Notes under the pieces: generated by a model | The model's input: the letters and a program-made list of their open reading frames with translations, nothing else | Database searches by the model: none | Told to the model about the DNA's origin: nothing | Assembly: GCF_001592755.1 (NCBI RefSeq) | Contig: NZ_LUKF01000016.1 | Coordinates: 62,001-126,000 of the forward strand | Direction of reading: 5' to 3' | Length of the DNA: 64,000 bases | Origin: Bdellovibrio bacteriovorus | GTDB taxonomy: Bacteria > Bdellovibrionota > Bdellovibrionia > Bdellovibrionales > Bdellovibrionaceae | Translations under genes and position numbers: made by a program | Shown: positions 7,922-17,647 of the stretch, in pieces | Position numbering within the stretch: position 1 is the stretch's first letter | Layout of the letters: the number at the start of each line of letters is the position of its first letter

Positions 7922-9121
7922 ATGCGGTTTATTGCCTTTTTGTTTTTATTCATCTTTGCGAGCGGCAACCTGTGGGCGAATGGAAAAGCCTTCCTAGACC
8001 TTGAAGACGGTCAGATTGTTTCCGTATTTAATCAACCCGGCATGAACTGGAAAAATTGTGCGGGTGATGCAAAATGTAAATCTGTTGCATGGCCCGATAG
8101 CTCAGCCCAAATCGAAGTCGTTTCTCCCGTTAAAAAAATGAAGGTTGAAGATCCCTACACCGGTAAACTTGAAATGGAAGAATATGTTCAAGTGAAGTAC
8201 CGTTACAAGCGCACAGTGAACGGCAAAGTTTATACCCAAGAAGGCCAAGGCTGGATTGATGCGGCTTACGTGACTAATGCCAAAAAGAGTTCTTTCTATG
8301 GAACCGCCGCGACAGGAAAAGAAGAGTGTCCTCCGGGCACGAAAACTCCGGCGAAAGATATTCAGAAAAGTTTAGAGCCTTTACAAAAGTCATTATCGAA
8401 TCTTTCTGTGACGGATACGGCAAAGGCACTTTCTCCGTATGTCGGCGCTTGTGTGATCAATCCCAAAAATCCTCCGTCGCCGTATGCGGGAGGAAATCCT
8501 TATGATGCTTACGTGCTTCCGGCATTAAAAAAACAAGGCGTGCCTAAAATTAAAAAAGAAGATGGCACTTTGATGACGGAAAAAGATTTGATTGAGGTCG
8601 ATGCTTTAGCGCGCACTCTTTATGCCGAGATGGCTCGCTGTTATAAGCACGGTCTTCACTACCCGATGACTGTCGCTAAGATCTCTATAAATCGTGCCGA
8701 AGCCACTCATCGCAAAGCAGAGTTTATCAAGGGCGATCACGCGGCGATTAAAACTCCTTTGGCAAAGGTTGTAACTTCGCCTTCTCAATTTTCACTATGG
8801 CTTAAAAAAATTGACGGGAAAGACAATCCAAGCCTTCGCCACGGTCTTTGCCCTCCTTCGAATAAAGACAAGGCCTTCTGGACTGGAGCAAAGCCCCCTC
8901 CGTTTGAACAAGATATCTGGGAAAATACGATGAGGATTGCCACCGAAGCCGTTTTATTTCCGAAAAAATTCAATGCACGTACGAAGCAGGTGAAGCAGTT
9001 TCATTACACGTCCGGGATGGATGGGTTTTATGGAATGAAACAAGTCTTTCCTTGGATTGAAGAACGCAAAGTTTCTAAAAATGCTTGTGTACAGGTCTGG
9101 GACGACAAAGTAAAATCCTAA
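7922..9121 (+). CDS. Secreted protein with SH3-like N-terminus and SleB-like cell-wall hydrolase region
   Basis: A 399-residue protein with a signal peptide ending near NLWA. Residues about 25-120 resemble an SH3-type wall-binding fold (a long strand-rich segment with QGWIDAAYV). Residues about 228-375 show DALARTLYAEMARCYKHG, then VAKISINRAEATHRK, then VTSPSQFSLW and QFHYTS. These echo SleB-type cell-wall hydrolases (LARTIYGEA, VAWVILNR, FSCW). The Glu of YAEM would be the catalytic acid. Similarity is by motif order only. A muralytic role in the envelope, self or prey, is an inference. Confidence 0.6.
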   Translation: MRFIAFLFLFIFASGNLWANGKAFLDLEDGQIVSVFNQPGMNWKNCAGDAKCKSVAWPDSSAQIEVVSPVKKMKVEDPYTGKLEMEEYVQVKYRYKRTVNGKVYTQEGQGWIDAAYVTNAKKSSFYGTAATGKEECPPGTKTPAKDIQKSLEPLQKSLSNLSVTDTAKALSPYVGACVINPKNPPSPYAGGNPYDAYVLPALKKQGVPKIKKEDGTLMTEKDLIEVDALARTLYAEMARCYKHGLHYPMTVAKISINRAEATHRKAEFIKGDHAAIKTPLAKVVTSPSQFSLWLKKIDGKDNPSLRHGLCPPSNKDKAFWTGAKPPPFEQDIWENTMRIATEAVLFPKKFNARTKQVKQFHYTSGMDGFYGMKQVFPWIEERKVSKNACVQVWDDKVKS

Positions 9122-9123
9122 AC

Positions 9124-9618
9124 ATGAACAATTCAACATCCAATTTCGTGTTCCTGATGGATTGTGCTGATTTTTCTGAAGCGCAAGTGGTGAAATCGTT
9201 TTTAGAATCTCAAGGATTTCATCCGCGCGTGCGCGATGAGCAGACCCGCAGTGTAGCTCCGCACCTAGGACAGCTTCTGGGAAAACTCACTTTAGAAATC
9301 CCCGAACATGAATATATGGAAGCTTCTTTAGAGCTTGAACGACGGGAACCCCCGCGTATTCAGATCGTCCACGAAAATGATCTTGAAACAACACAAGCCA
9401 TGGCGAAGAAAGCTCTTTGGAATGCGATTCTCGGGTGTATTTTTATCCCTCTGCTTTGCAACTTCTATTCGATGGTGTTGGGTTATAGAGTCCTACGCCA
9501 GGAAGTACCTTTGACTAAGACCAGTCGCAATCGACTGCTCTGGGCCATCGTATTTAATTCGTTTGCCTTCTATGTTTGGCTGACAATTGGTCCAAAATAT
9601 TTCTTTAAAAATTATTAG
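9124..9618 (+). CDS. DUF2007-like small membrane protein
   Basis: The ATG three bases after the previous stop gives a 164-residue protein; a longer frame from 9085 would start inside the preceding gene. Residues about 8-75 fit the DUF2007 fold (FLMDCADFSEAQVVKSFLES, then HLGQLLGKLTLEIPEHEYMEA), thought to be a signalling or PII-related domain. Two membrane helices follow (about 97-118 and 138-158). The spacing suggests co-transcription with the SleB-like gene. Confidence 0.7.
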   Translation: MNNSTSNFVFLMDCADFSEAQVVKSFLESQGFHPRVRDEQTRSVAPHLGQLLGKLTLEIPEHEYMEASLELERREPPRIQIVHENDLETTQAMAKKALWNAILGCIFIPLLCNFYSMVLGYRVLRQEVPLTKTSRNRLLWAIVFNSFAFYVWLTIGPKYFFKNY

Positions 9619-9657
9619 CTCACTTTTTTTGAAGCTGTTTTTCAGCATGAAGTGAGC
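9618..9657. terminator. Two-tier hairpin after the DUF2007 gene
   Basis: GCTCACTT (9618-9625) pairs with AAGTGAGC (9650-9657). Inside it GCTG and CAGC flank five T. No T run follows, so it may be a processing or attenuating structure and not a classical terminator. Confidence 0.35.
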
Positions 9658-9689
9658 AATAGCGATCCCTTTTCAGTTATGCTGAGGGC

Positions 9690-10505
9690 ATGAAAATCAT
9701 TCTGCCAGCCTTTTTAATATCTGTGGTGCTGGCTCTCTCTGCTAAGGGCCAGTCTCATGTCATCGTCGGTCATGATTTTGATCCCTTTTATTATAGCGAT
9801 GCCGGTCCCGGAGTTCAGGGTGCTTGCTATGATATTTTAAAAAAGCTCTGCGATGCCACTGAAGAAAACTGCAAATTTAAAATCGCTCCTTTGCGCAATA
9901 TGCTGCGAATGTTAAAAGAAGGCGAAGCCGATATCGGATGCCCGTTAGGCCCTTCTCCGCAAAGGGGACGCGTTTATTATTATTCAGAAAAAGTCTTCGA
10001 CACGCGCTATTCGTTTTTTGCACGTCCGGCCGTTGCTAAGAAAATCAAAGACTATGATTCTCTTAGCCAGTTGAAAGTGGGAGTTTTTTCTCCTTCAATG
10101 ACCGAGGTGAGTCTTCAACAGGTGCACGAATACATGGATAAGAAATTTAAAATTTATCCTGAAAAAACCGTCGTTAATACTTTAAGAAAAGTAGAAAATA
10201 ACAGCTATGATTTAGCTTACGCCAATGCCGACGTCGCAAAAACGTGGATTAAAAAAAATCGGAGCAAGCTCGTGGAAGTCACGGGACTGGGTGAGCCGAC
10301 CGAATACTCCATCGTTTTTTCCAGAAAGAAGTTTTCTCCAGCAGAATTCCAAAAGTTTCAGACAAAGCTTCGCGAACTGCAACATTCCCATGCATTGGAT
10401 GAGATCGCTGCCAAACACAATCTAAAAATTTCGCTTAATGACGAGCCCGAAGAGGCCAGAAACAGCCGAGGTTCAAGACGAACTCCCGCTACTAAGAATC
10501 CCTAG
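9690..10505 (+). CDS. Periplasmic substrate-binding protein, family 3 (amino-acid type)
   Basis: A 271-residue protein with a signal peptide (ending about AKGQ) and a type-II periplasmic-binding fold: IVGHDFDPFYYSDAGPGVQG, APLRNMLRMLKEGEADIGC, SEKVFDTRYSFFARP, LKVGVFSPS and NSYDLAYANADVAKTWIK. Ligand is unknown. No permease or ATPase gene is nearby, so it may act as a sensor domain or pair with a distant transporter. The C-terminal 25 residues are polar and Arg-rich. The stop overlaps the convergent STAS gene by four bases. Confidence 0.8.
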   Translation: MKIILPAFLISVVLALSAKGQSHVIVGHDFDPFYYSDAGPGVQGACYDILKKLCDATEENCKFKIAPLRNMLRMLKEGEADIGCPLGPSPQRGRVYYYSEKVFDTRYSFFARPAVAKKIKDYDSLSQLKVGVFSPSMTEVSLQQVHEYMDKKFKIYPEKTVVNTLRKVENNSYDLAYANADVAKTWIKKNRSKLVEVTGLGEPTEYSIVFSRKKFSPAEFQKFQTKLRELQHSHALDEIAAKHNLKISLNDEPEEARNSRGSRRTPATKNP

Positions 10506-10987
10506 TAGTACTTATCCAAAAAACGGAAGTATTGATCCCTAAAGACGTCTAAGTCCATGCGGTTTCCCTGGGAATCCTGCATTTCAGGAATACTGAGAAC
10601 AATCTTGTCTTTGACTTTTTTGTATTCAAGAAACTTTGTAAAAAGAACCTGCGCATCTTCACCGCTTTGTTCAGAAAAGTAAGGTACAAAGAAGCTTTCG
10701 ATTTCCGCTTTATCTGGCAGAAAACCCTCAACCATATTTATCTGATTCACAAACACGCGAGGGCAATAGAAAAGCTTCAACCGCTGACAGCGGACACGTT
10801 GAATGAAACTGTGAAAGTTGCGAATACCTAAAGAGTTAATTGCCTGCAGATCTTTAAGATCGATGTTCAAATCAAAGTTGGGATTCACTTCAACCCCATC
10901 AAGGGCGGAAGAGTACTCGTTCAAACTGCCTTTAAGCAGGATGGTCGTACATTTGTCGCTAACACTAAAAGAAAGTTGCAGAGCCAT
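10502..10987 (-). CDS. STAS-like domain protein
   Basis: A 161-residue protein with no signal peptide. The segment LNIDLKDLQAINSLGIRNFH has the hydrophobic strand, Ser and Gly-helix arrangement of anti-sigma-factor-antagonist STAS domains, where that Ser would be the phosphorylated site. The N-terminal strand FSVSDKCTTILLKGSLNE also fits. The rest is not recognised. There is no kinase or phosphatase partner in the window, so its pathway is unknown. Confidence 0.6.
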   Translation of the reverse strand: MALQLSFSVSDKCTTILLKGSLNEYSSALDGVEVNPNFDLNIDLKDLQAINSLGIRNFHSFIQRVRCQRLKLFYCPRVFVNQINMVEGFLPDKAEIESFFVPYFSEQSGEDAQVLFTKFLEYKKVKDKIVLSIPEMQDSQGNRMDLDVFRDQYFRFLDKYY

Positions 10988-11065
10988 TAGGTTCCTTTGA
11001 GATCACCTATTATGCTCTGAACTTTCCTAAAAACAAAGTCCAGGGGTCACCGCTTCACAAAAAAA

Positions 11066-12181
11066 TTAACAGCGCGGACCTTCTCCACATGTCAGGATGG
11101 CGGCCTCTTTGATTTTGAGGAGGTTTTTAATACGCTCTTCGTTGGTAAAATGCGTCGCAGAGTCGCCTTCATGCGCATCCGGAATATGGCATAACCAGTT
11201 CATAGCCAAGGAAATCCTGTCTTGCTTCGTCTTCAGATCTGTTACGGCTTTCAAGTGAGCCATTAGAATACGGCCTGCGGTCATATCTGCCATTGCCTCT
11301 CGTTCGCGAGTTTCAAAGTATTTATTGTCGTGCTCGGGCATTGAATTGCGCAGGCACTTCGATGCCTCGGCATCTTGAACATCGACGCGAGCCTGGAACT
11401 GAAGCTGATGATACATCTCGTGCGCAAGGAGCATCACTAAAGAAGTGATACGATCGTCTTTGTCCTTACCTGCTAGCTTAAGAAACTGTCCCGGGCATAT
11501 GAGGATCACTCCCGCGGAAGCTCCCGGAAGAAGCGACGAATGAGCTCTTAAACCTAGACCATCCCCTTCACAGTTGCTTGTCGCAAGAATGGTCATTGCG
11601 TTTTTGCCTGGATAAGTCGTTTCAATAATTTGGGAGATGGACATCACATCTGTGGAATTGATCACACTTATCTGACGCTTTTTTTCTTCATCCGAAAGTG
11701 TGCTTGCTTGAATGTGTTCAGCGTAAAGCTTTTGAACAAGGGCTTTGGTTTCTTGGATGTCCTTGTCATAGTCGTAGATCATGCGATAGGCCGCGTCTGA
11801 TAAATGTAAAAAGCGCAGTTCTTCCTTATACAGCTTTCCTGCTTGAAATTCTTCACTGGTTCCTTTGAATTCAGCCGACAATTGCGGGAATTCTTTTTTA
11901 AGCTGAGTCAGGGCTTTTTCGCGACCTTCTTTGCGAATCGTTTCCGCGATCGGAGCCTCTTGAACCGCGCAGACAGTTTCTTTCGGCTTTTCGCAAAGAT
12001 TCGTTGCTATTTTCTTTTCGTTCTTAGGAACGCCATCTTTGTGATTCGTCGCCGTTTGACCTACTTGTGCGCCGGCATTTTTTTGACGCATTTTCGCTGC
12101 GTATTCTGAATCCTTTTTCGCACAAGCGGCTAAAGTGAATACGGCTGAAATCACAGTGATTGTTAAGAATGCTTTTTTCAT
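11066..12181 (-). CDS. Lipoprotein with HExxH metallopeptidase-like motif
   Basis: MKKAFLTITVISAVFTLAAC is a lipoprotein signal (Cys20). A charged linker and a helical domain follow. Residues 250-258, MLLAHEMYH, give an HExxH zinc motif, and REREAMADM about 35 residues later supplies a Glu that could be the third ligand as in gluzincins. The protein also has many Cys (63, 71, 204, 229, 276 and the C-terminal end) suited to the periplasm. A surface- or periplasm-facing protease is likely, with no known substrate. 371 residues. Confidence 0.65.
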   Translation of the reverse strand: MKKAFLTITVISAVFTLAACAKKDSEYAAKMRQKNAGAQVGQTATNHKDGVPKNEKKIATNLCEKPKETVCAVQEAPIAETIRKEGREKALTQLKKEFPQLSAEFKGTSEEFQAGKLYKEELRFLHLSDAAYRMIYDYDKDIQETKALVQKLYAEHIQASTLSDEEKKRQISVINSTDVMSISQIIETTYPGKNAMTILATSNCEGDGLGLRAHSSLLPGASAGVILICPGQFLKLAGKDKDDRITSLVMLLAHEMYHQLQFQARVDVQDAEASKCLRNSMPEHDNKYFETREREAMADMTAGRILMAHLKAVTDLKTKQDRISLAMNWLCHIPDAHEGDSATHFTNEERIKNLLKIKEAAILTCGEGPRC

Positions 12182-12323
12182 GGACTGCTCCTAAGTTCGA
12201 CACCTGTTGGGCGAAAAAAGGCGCGCGCCCGTGCGAGCTCCCTTTAGATCGACCTTCAGCTGTCGAAGATCTTAAAAGCAATTTAAAGACCAAATGAGCG
12301 TCTCAGAATGAGACACTCAGAGA

Positions 12324-13430
12324 TTATTCACCATCTACGGCAAAAACAATGAACTCTGTCAGTTCGGCTTTTGAAAAGTTATTATCGACCATCACTAAAA
12401 GGCTGCGACGGCCATCGGGAAGATTTGGTCCCCACGCCATGGCCTCATAGTTTTGAATGACCTTTTCACCGCGCACTTGAACAAGATCGGTTTCAAAGTC
12501 GACGAGCTTCACTTTATCGACCGGCTGAAACGTCCCCGCTTCAAGTTTTGATGACTCATGAACACTTTGCGCTTTTGATAAATCTGCCAAATAGATAGCG
12601 ACTGTTTGTGCCCATTTCTTAGGACCAAGTACGCGCACGCCTCTTTCCATCACCAGCATTTTAGTTTCTGAAAGAGCAAGCATTTCAGAAACTCCTCTCA
12701 TCACTTCTTTACCTGCAGGAAGTACATTGAAGGCGTCGATGTGATAAGCGTATTCCGCGATGGGCGCATATCCCTTTTCTTTTTGATCTTCAAATTTCAG
12801 AATGCGAACGGTGTCCCCATCAGCTTCTTTGCCAGTCACAAGATCTTGAGTCAAAGCGGCTTCCGTCGTCGTGAAAACGTACTGACCGTCATTCCAGGTC
12901 GTCAAACTTTCAAAGGCCAGGTTTCCTTGAATGCCTTTGGTCTCTACACCTGTCGCTTCGGGAAGAAATTTATCTGGCATTGGAAAATCAGATTTCCAAA
13001 GACCTTCAGGTGACGTTCTAAAAATACGTGGCATCGCGCGAGGTTTTGCATCGCTATTGCCTTCTGAAGAAATAACTAAATCACCCGATGACAGACGGAC
13101 AAGTCCTTCTGGATCTAACATGGCTTTACGATCGCCATCCATAGGAAGGCCCGTCACAAAACGAACAGCCTTCGGTGTCAGCGTCACTTTTTTGTCGGAA
13201 GTGATCGCAAGATCAAATTCGTAAAAGCGTGGGTCCCCGGCGCGACCCTTGTCATCTGAAAGAGCCGTCAAAGTTCCGTTATTAAAACTGATCGCAGACA
13301 GTCCCCCGATCGTGGTTTTTTGAAACTTTGTTCCGGTGGGAATAGATGTTTCAGCAAAGTATTCCAAGCTTAATGCCTGAGACTCGACACTGATCAAACT
13401 CAACACGAGTAAAGATAAAAGCAGCTTCAT
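12324..13430 (-). CDS. Esterase-like (phytase-like domain) exported protein
   Basis: Started at the ATG at 13430, which follows GAGAGGA and gives the signal peptide MKLLLSLLVLSLISVESQA. The longer frame would add 59 residues overlapping the upstream gene. The 368-residue protein has phytase-like propeller signatures: TTIGGLSAISFNNG, LSDDKGRAGDPRFYEFDL, LDPEGLVRLSSGDLVISSEG and late VMRGVSEMLALSE. Family members are predicted phosphoesterases or lactonases. The substrate cannot be told. The gene starts 13 bases after the ADP-ribosylglycohydrolase stop, so the two likely share an mRNA. Confidence 0.78.
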   Translation of the reverse strand: MKLLLSLLVLSLISVESQALSLEYFAETSIPTGTKFQKTTIGGLSAISFNNGTLTALSDDKGRAGDPRFYEFDLAITSDKKVTLTPKAVRFVTGLPMDGDRKAMLDPEGLVRLSSGDLVISSEGNSDAKPRAMPRIFRTSPEGLWKSDFPMPDKFLPEATGVETKGIQGNLAFESLTTWNDGQYVFTTTEAALTQDLVTGKEADGDTVRILKFEDQKEKGYAPIAEYAYHIDAFNVLPAGKEVMRGVSEMLALSETKMLVMERGVRVLGPKKWAQTVAIYLADLSKAQSVHESSKLEAGTFQPVDKVKLVDFETDLVQVRGEKVIQNYEAMAWGPNLPDGRRSLLVMVDNNFSKAELTEFIVFAVDGE

Positions 13431-13443
13431 TCTAAAATTCCTC

Positions 13444-14352
13444 TCAATTCTTAAAGAAAGCGGCGCACAGTTTTTCAATCTCTTCTTTGTATTCCAGAAC
13501 TTCAAGCCAACGCGCAGGAATGGCTTTCGGTCCATAATAAGCTCCACATAAGACGCCCGCGACAGCTCCGCAAGAATCCGAATCATCACCGCGATTGACG
13601 ACCGCAACCAAAGCGTCTTCTAACGAATCAAATTTCATAAAAGCCCACAATCCCGCACACAATGTATCTACACAGAATCCAGAAGTGGAAAGATCTTTCC
13701 ACTCGGTTTGCGGGATGGTTTTCAGCTTTTCATAAATAAAAGAACTGACTTTTTCGGCTTCATTCAAAGCTGTAGCAAAAATTTCTGCTTTGTTTTTTCC
13801 AGCAAGGACGGCTTTCACCGTGGGAACAAAAATCAAATCCGTATCGACACAGTGATGATGTCCATGAGTCATCTTGGTTTGTGTGACCATGATTTCGTGC
13901 AGACCTTGAATAGCTTGATCTTGGTAATTCCCATGAGCAGTGTCATGAAGAAGCGCGAGCGGTGCCACACGCATGATGGAACCATTACCCTGGAACTCAT
14001 TATTCACATAACCACAGTCTTTGAGCGGCAGACCGTCTTTAAGGTTTTGCAGTCCTTTGATTGTTGTGGTGCCAATATCCGGTGGATTGCTGGCATACCA
14101 CTTCAACATTTCTGATTTAAGAATATCAAATGAGATTTCTTGGGGGCTCTTTAATGCGCGCAAAAGACAAAGCATCAAATCCGTGTCGTCCGTCGCTTCG
14201 CCGGCTTTCCAGTTGAATTTTCCACCGCCGACGATTTCGGTCTTCGTGTTCCAAGAGGCTTGCGGAGGCAAGAATTCCCACGGGGCTCCTAAAGAATCCC
14301 CTGCGTGCAAACCCCATAACATTCCTAGAACGCGCTCTTGATAAGACAACAT
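13444..14352 (-). CDS. ADP-ribosylglycohydrolase family protein
   Basis: About 302 residues from the ATG at 14352; a TTG seven codons upstream is possible and neither has a strong ribosome-binding site. The N-terminus YQERVLGMLWGLHAGDSLG, then EATDDTDLMLCLLRAL, and the C-terminal NRGDDSDSCGAVAGVLCGAYYG carry the paired Asp motifs that hold two Mg ions in DraG/ARH-type hydrolases. These enzymes remove ADP-ribose from modified proteins or nucleic acids. No ADP-ribosyltransferase partner is in the window. Confidence 0.9.
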   Translation of the reverse strand: MLSYQERVLGMLWGLHAGDSLGAPWEFLPPQASWNTKTEIVGGGKFNWKAGEATDDTDLMLCLLRALKSPQEISFDILKSEMLKWYASNPPDIGTTTIKGLQNLKDGLPLKDCGYVNNEFQGNGSIMRVAPLALLHDTAHGNYQDQAIQGLHEIMVTQTKMTHGHHHCVDTDLIFVPTVKAVLAGKNKAEIFATALNEAEKVSSFIYEKLKTIPQTEWKDLSTSGFCVDTLCAGLWAFMKFDSLEDALVAVVNRGDDSDSCGAVAGVLCGAYYGPKAIPARWLEVLEYKEEIEKLCAAFFKN

Positions 14353-14395
14353 GCCACAAAGTCTTAGCGGCAAAGGGTGGCCTTGTCGACAATAA

Positions 14396-14424
14396 AAAAG
14401 CCCTCGTTTGTGACGAGGGCTTTC
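14396..14424 (-). terminator. Terminator of the aconitase gene
   Basis: AAAGCCCTCG (14397-14406) and CGAGGGCTTT (14414-14423) form a stem. On the minus strand it ends in a T run (from the A tract at 14393-14399). It lies 25 bases past the aconitase stop. Confidence 0.85.
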
Positions 14425-14448
14425 CCAATCAAATCTTAAAGATTTAAA

Positions 14449-16710
14449 TTAAAGTCCGCGAATCAAGTTCAACGCACTTCCCGCGCGGAACCATTTCAAC
14501 TGTTCTGCGTTGTAAGTATGTTTCAACTCGATAGCTTCAGAAGAACCATCCTTGTGTTTAAGGATCATCTTCACGTTTTTACCTGGAGCAAGATCTTTAA
14601 GATCTACTAGGCTTACAAGGTCTTCCTCTTGAATCTTGTCGTAATCTTTTGGATTTACGAAAGTCAAAGCTAACACACCTTGTTTTTTCAAGTTGGTTTC
14701 ATGGATACGAGCGAATGACTTCGTCACAACCGCCGTGGCACCCAAGAATCTTGGAGACATCGCCGCATGTTCACGAGAAGAACCTTCACCGTAGTTTTCG
14801 TCACCGATGATCACCCAGCCTTTGCCGGCTTTTTGGTAAGAACGAGCGACTTGAGCAAACTCAACACCCGCTTGACCTGTCATCAAGTTACGACCTTTAC
14901 CGATTTCACCCGTGAATGCGTTATCCGCACCCAACAACATATTGTTAGAGATGTTGTCCAAGTGACCACGGTAGTTCAACCACTTACCGCCCGGAGAGAT
15001 ATGATCCGTTGTACATTTGCCTTTAGCTTTCGCCAAAACATAGTTATCAACGAAGTCTTTACCATCCCATTTCGTGAATGGAGAAAGAAGTTGCAGACGC
15101 TCTGAAGTTGGGCTGACAGCCACTTGCGCCTGAGCACCCGCTGGTTTTTGGTAACCTTCCGTATCAGGGATGAAACCTTGAGCGGGAAGTTCTGGAGCTA
15201 CCGGAGCTTGCAACTTGATTTTACCTTTTGGTCCTTCAAGTTCGTCTGTCGCTGGGTTGAAATCCAAACGACCCGCAAGACCCAATGCCATCACGATCTC
15301 TGGAGAAGCGATGAAGGCCAAAGTCTCTGGGTTCGCATCGTTACGAGCGCGGAAGTTACGGTTGAAAGAAGTCACAATCGTGTTCTTCTCTCCCGATTTC
15401 ACGTCGTCACGTTTCCATTGACCGATACAAGGACCGCAAGCATTCGCAAGAACCGTCGCACCCACTTCGTTGAAGGTCGTCATTTGACCGTCACGCTCAA
15501 TGGTCTTTTGGATTTGTGTTGAACCTGGAGAAACCAAGAACGGTTGATTCATTTTCACGCCGATATCCATAGCTTGTTTTGCTACGAAAGCGGCGCGACC
15601 GATATCTTCGTAAGAAGAGTTCGTGCAAGAACCGATCAAGGCTGAAGAGATCTTCGCTGTGTAACCTTTTTCTGCCACTTCTTTTTTAAGCGCAGAGATA
15701 GGACGAGCCAAGTCTGGAGTGTGAGGACCCACAAGGTGTGGTTCCAAAGCAGACAAATCGATTTCGTAAACTTCGTCGAAGTATTTACCAGGATTTGCAA
15801 CAACGTCCGCATCCGCAGACAAGATGTCTTTGTGAGCATCAGCAATAGACGCCAATTGATCACGGCCTGTGGATTTCAAATAAGCACCCATGCGCTCGTC
15901 ATACGGGAATACAGAACATGTCGCACCCAACTCGGCACCCATGTTTGTGATCGTCGCTTTACCAGTACAAGAGATGGAACAAGTGCCTTCACCGAAGTAC
16001 TCCACGATTTTATCCGTTCCACCTTTTACGGTCAGCATTCCGCAAAGTTTTAAGATCACGTCTTTTGCAGAAGCCCAGCCGCCCAACTTACCTTTCAAGT
16101 GAACACCGATAAGTTTTGGATTTTTAACTTCCCAAGGAAGTCCGACCATCACATCAGAAGCATCAGAACCACCCACGCCGACCGCACACATACCCAAACC
16201 ACCCGCATTCGGAGTGTGAGAGTCTGTACCGATCATCAAACCACCTGGGAACGCGTAGTTTTCAAGGATCACTTGGTGAATGATACCAGCGCCGGGTCTC
16301 CAGAAGCCGATGTTGTAACGAGAAGATGTTGTCGCCAAGAATTCAAAAACTTCTTTGTTCGACATATTGGAAGCCGCCATGTCAGCGTCTTTCCCTTTGT
16401 AAGCTTGGATTAAGTGATCGCAGTGAACAGTTGAAGGAACGGCTGCTTCATCTTTACCCGCAAGCATAAATTGCAACAATGCCATTTGCGCTGTCGCATC
16501 TTGCATCGCTACACGGTCTGGTCTTAGAAGAAGAAAACTTTCTCCACGAACCAACTCTTGATTTTGTGGATCATCCAAGTGACCAAACAAGATTTTCTCC
16601 GCCAATGTCAAAGGGCGGTTCAAACGATTGCGAACTACAGCCAATCTTTCAGCTGTCTTCTTGTAAACGTTCTGTACCATTTCTGGTGACGTTTCGATTT
16701 TCGAAGCCAT
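14449..16710 (-). CDS. acn: Aconitate hydratase, mitochondrial type
   Basis: A 753-residue TCA-cycle enzyme that interconverts citrate and isocitrate. Length and sequence fit the mitochondrial-like group and not bacterial AcnA or Acn[21 protein letters not shown], the Cys of [14 protein letters not shown] and the pair in [11 protein letters not shown] (the 4Fe-4S ligands), [11 protein letters not shown], and the swivel domain with [24 protein letters not shown] precedes the ATG. It is transcribed alone, with its own terminator and a divergent sirtuin gene upstream. Confidence 0.97.
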   Translation of the reverse strand: MASKIETSPEMVQNVYKKTAERLAVVRNRLNRPLTLAEKILFGHLDDPQNQELVRGESFLLLRPDRVAMQDATAQMALLQFMLAGKDEAAVPSTVHCDHLIQAYKGKDADMAASNMSNKEVFEFLATTSSRYNIGFWRPGAGIIHQVILENYAFPGGLMIGTDSHTPNAGGLGMCAVGVGGSDASDVMVGLPWEVKNPKLIGVHLKGKLGGWASAKDVILKLCGMLTVKGGTDKIVEYFGEGTCSISCTGKATITNMGAELGATCSVFPYDERMGAYLKSTGRDQLASIADAHKDILSADADVVANPGKYFDEVYEIDLSALEPHLVGPHTPDLARPISALKKEVAEKGYTAKISSALIGSCTNSSYEDIGRAAFVAKQAMDIGVKMNQPFLVSPGSTQIQKTIERDGQMTTFNEVGATVLANACGPCIGQWKRDDVKSGEKNTIVTSFNRNFRARNDANPETLAFIASPEIVMALGLAGRLDFNPATDELEGPKGKIKLQAPVAPELPAQGFIPDTEGYQKPAGAQAQVAVSPTSERLQLLSPFTKWDGKDFVDNYVLAKAKGKCTTDHISPGGKWLNYRGHLDNISNNMLLGADNAFTGEIGKGRNLMTGQAGVEFAQVARSYQKAGKGWVIIGDENYGEGSSREHAAMSPRFLGATAVVTKSFARIHETNLKKQGVLALTFVNPKDYDKIQEEDLVSLVDLKDLAPGKNVKMILKHKDGSSEAIELKHTYNAEQLKWFRAGSALNLIRGL

Positions 16711-16796
16711 TGTTATTGCCTTTCTTTGAAGAACGCCCGATCATAATGAAAATCAGTTGAAAGCTCAACGAATCCGCGGCTTTGCGCGAGGCATAA

Positions 16797-17504
16797 ATGG
16801 ACTTAAGACTATTTAAGAACATCGTCATCCTAACCGGGGCTGGAATCTCGGCTGAGAGCGGGATTCGCACGTTTCGCGACCAAGACGGGCTGTGGGAAGA
16901 GCACCGCATTGAAGACGTCGCCACACCTGAAGCTTTTGCTCGAGATCCGAAGCTGGTTCAACGCTTCTACAACCTGAGACGGGCTCAACTGAAAGACCCC
17001 AAAATCCAGCCCAACCCGGCTCATCTCGCATTAGCTGAATTAGAGCGCCAGTGGGAGGGAAACTTTCTGCTCGTCACCCAAAATGTCGACAACCTCCACC
17101 GTCGGGCCGGTTCGCCCAATTTGCTTCACATGCATGGTCGCCTGGACAAAGTTTTCTGCCTTCATTGTGATGAGCACTACGAATGGAACGAAGATTTAGC
17201 CGTCGATCAAAGCTGCGAGGCCTGCGGGCGTAAAGGAGGCGTGCGCCCCGATATCGTATGGTTTGGGGAAATGCCACACCATATGGAAGAAATCTATGCG
17301 GCTTTGGATAAAGCCGACTACTTTATTTCCATCGGCACCAGCGGGAATGTATATCCAGCAGCTGGCTTTGTGCGCTTGGCGTGGAAAGCGAAAAAGATTG
17401 AGATCAACTTGAAAGACACCGAGATCTCTCCCGCATTTGATGCGCATTTCGTGGGTCCGGCCTCGACGGAGGTTCCGCGTTTTATTAAAGAACTGTTAGA
17501 GTAA
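16797..17504 (+). CDS. cobB: NAD-dependent protein deacylase (sirtuin)
   Basis: 235 residues, complete. ILTGAGISAESGIRTFRDQDG is the NAD-binding loop (shown here as its first residues), TQNVDNLHRRAG the ribose site and LLHMHG the catalytic His (H113). Four Cys (121, 124, 140, 143) hold the structural zinc. Tyr58 and Arg61 in RFYNLRR match the pair that lets class III sirtuins such as E. coli CobB and SIRT5 accept succinyl-lysine as well as acetyl-lysine. It sits divergent to aconitase, and acylated central-metabolism enzymes are known CobB targets, though a link here is only positional. Confidence 0.95.
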   Translation: MDLRLFKNIVILTGAGISAESGIRTFRDQDGLWEEHRIEDVATPEAFARDPKLVQRFYNLRRAQLKDPKIQPNPAHLALAELERQWEGNFLLVTQNVDNLHRRAGSPNLLHMHGRLDKVFCLHCDEHYEWNEDLAVDQSCEACGRKGGVRPDIVWFGEMPHHMEEIYAALDKADYFISIGTSGNVYPAAGFVRLAWKAKKIEINLKDTEISPAFDAHFVGPASTEVPRFIKELLE

Positions 17505-17647
17505 AAATCTCCCGTTCCAGCAATTCCTAAGAGTGAAAACTGTCTGAAGTTTTGACTGTTTTTGGTAAAAAACTTCGGGCCCTGAATACGCGTAGCTATT
17601 CTCATGTTTGTGCTTTAACTCTAGTGCCACTTTAAAAAGGTGGTTTT

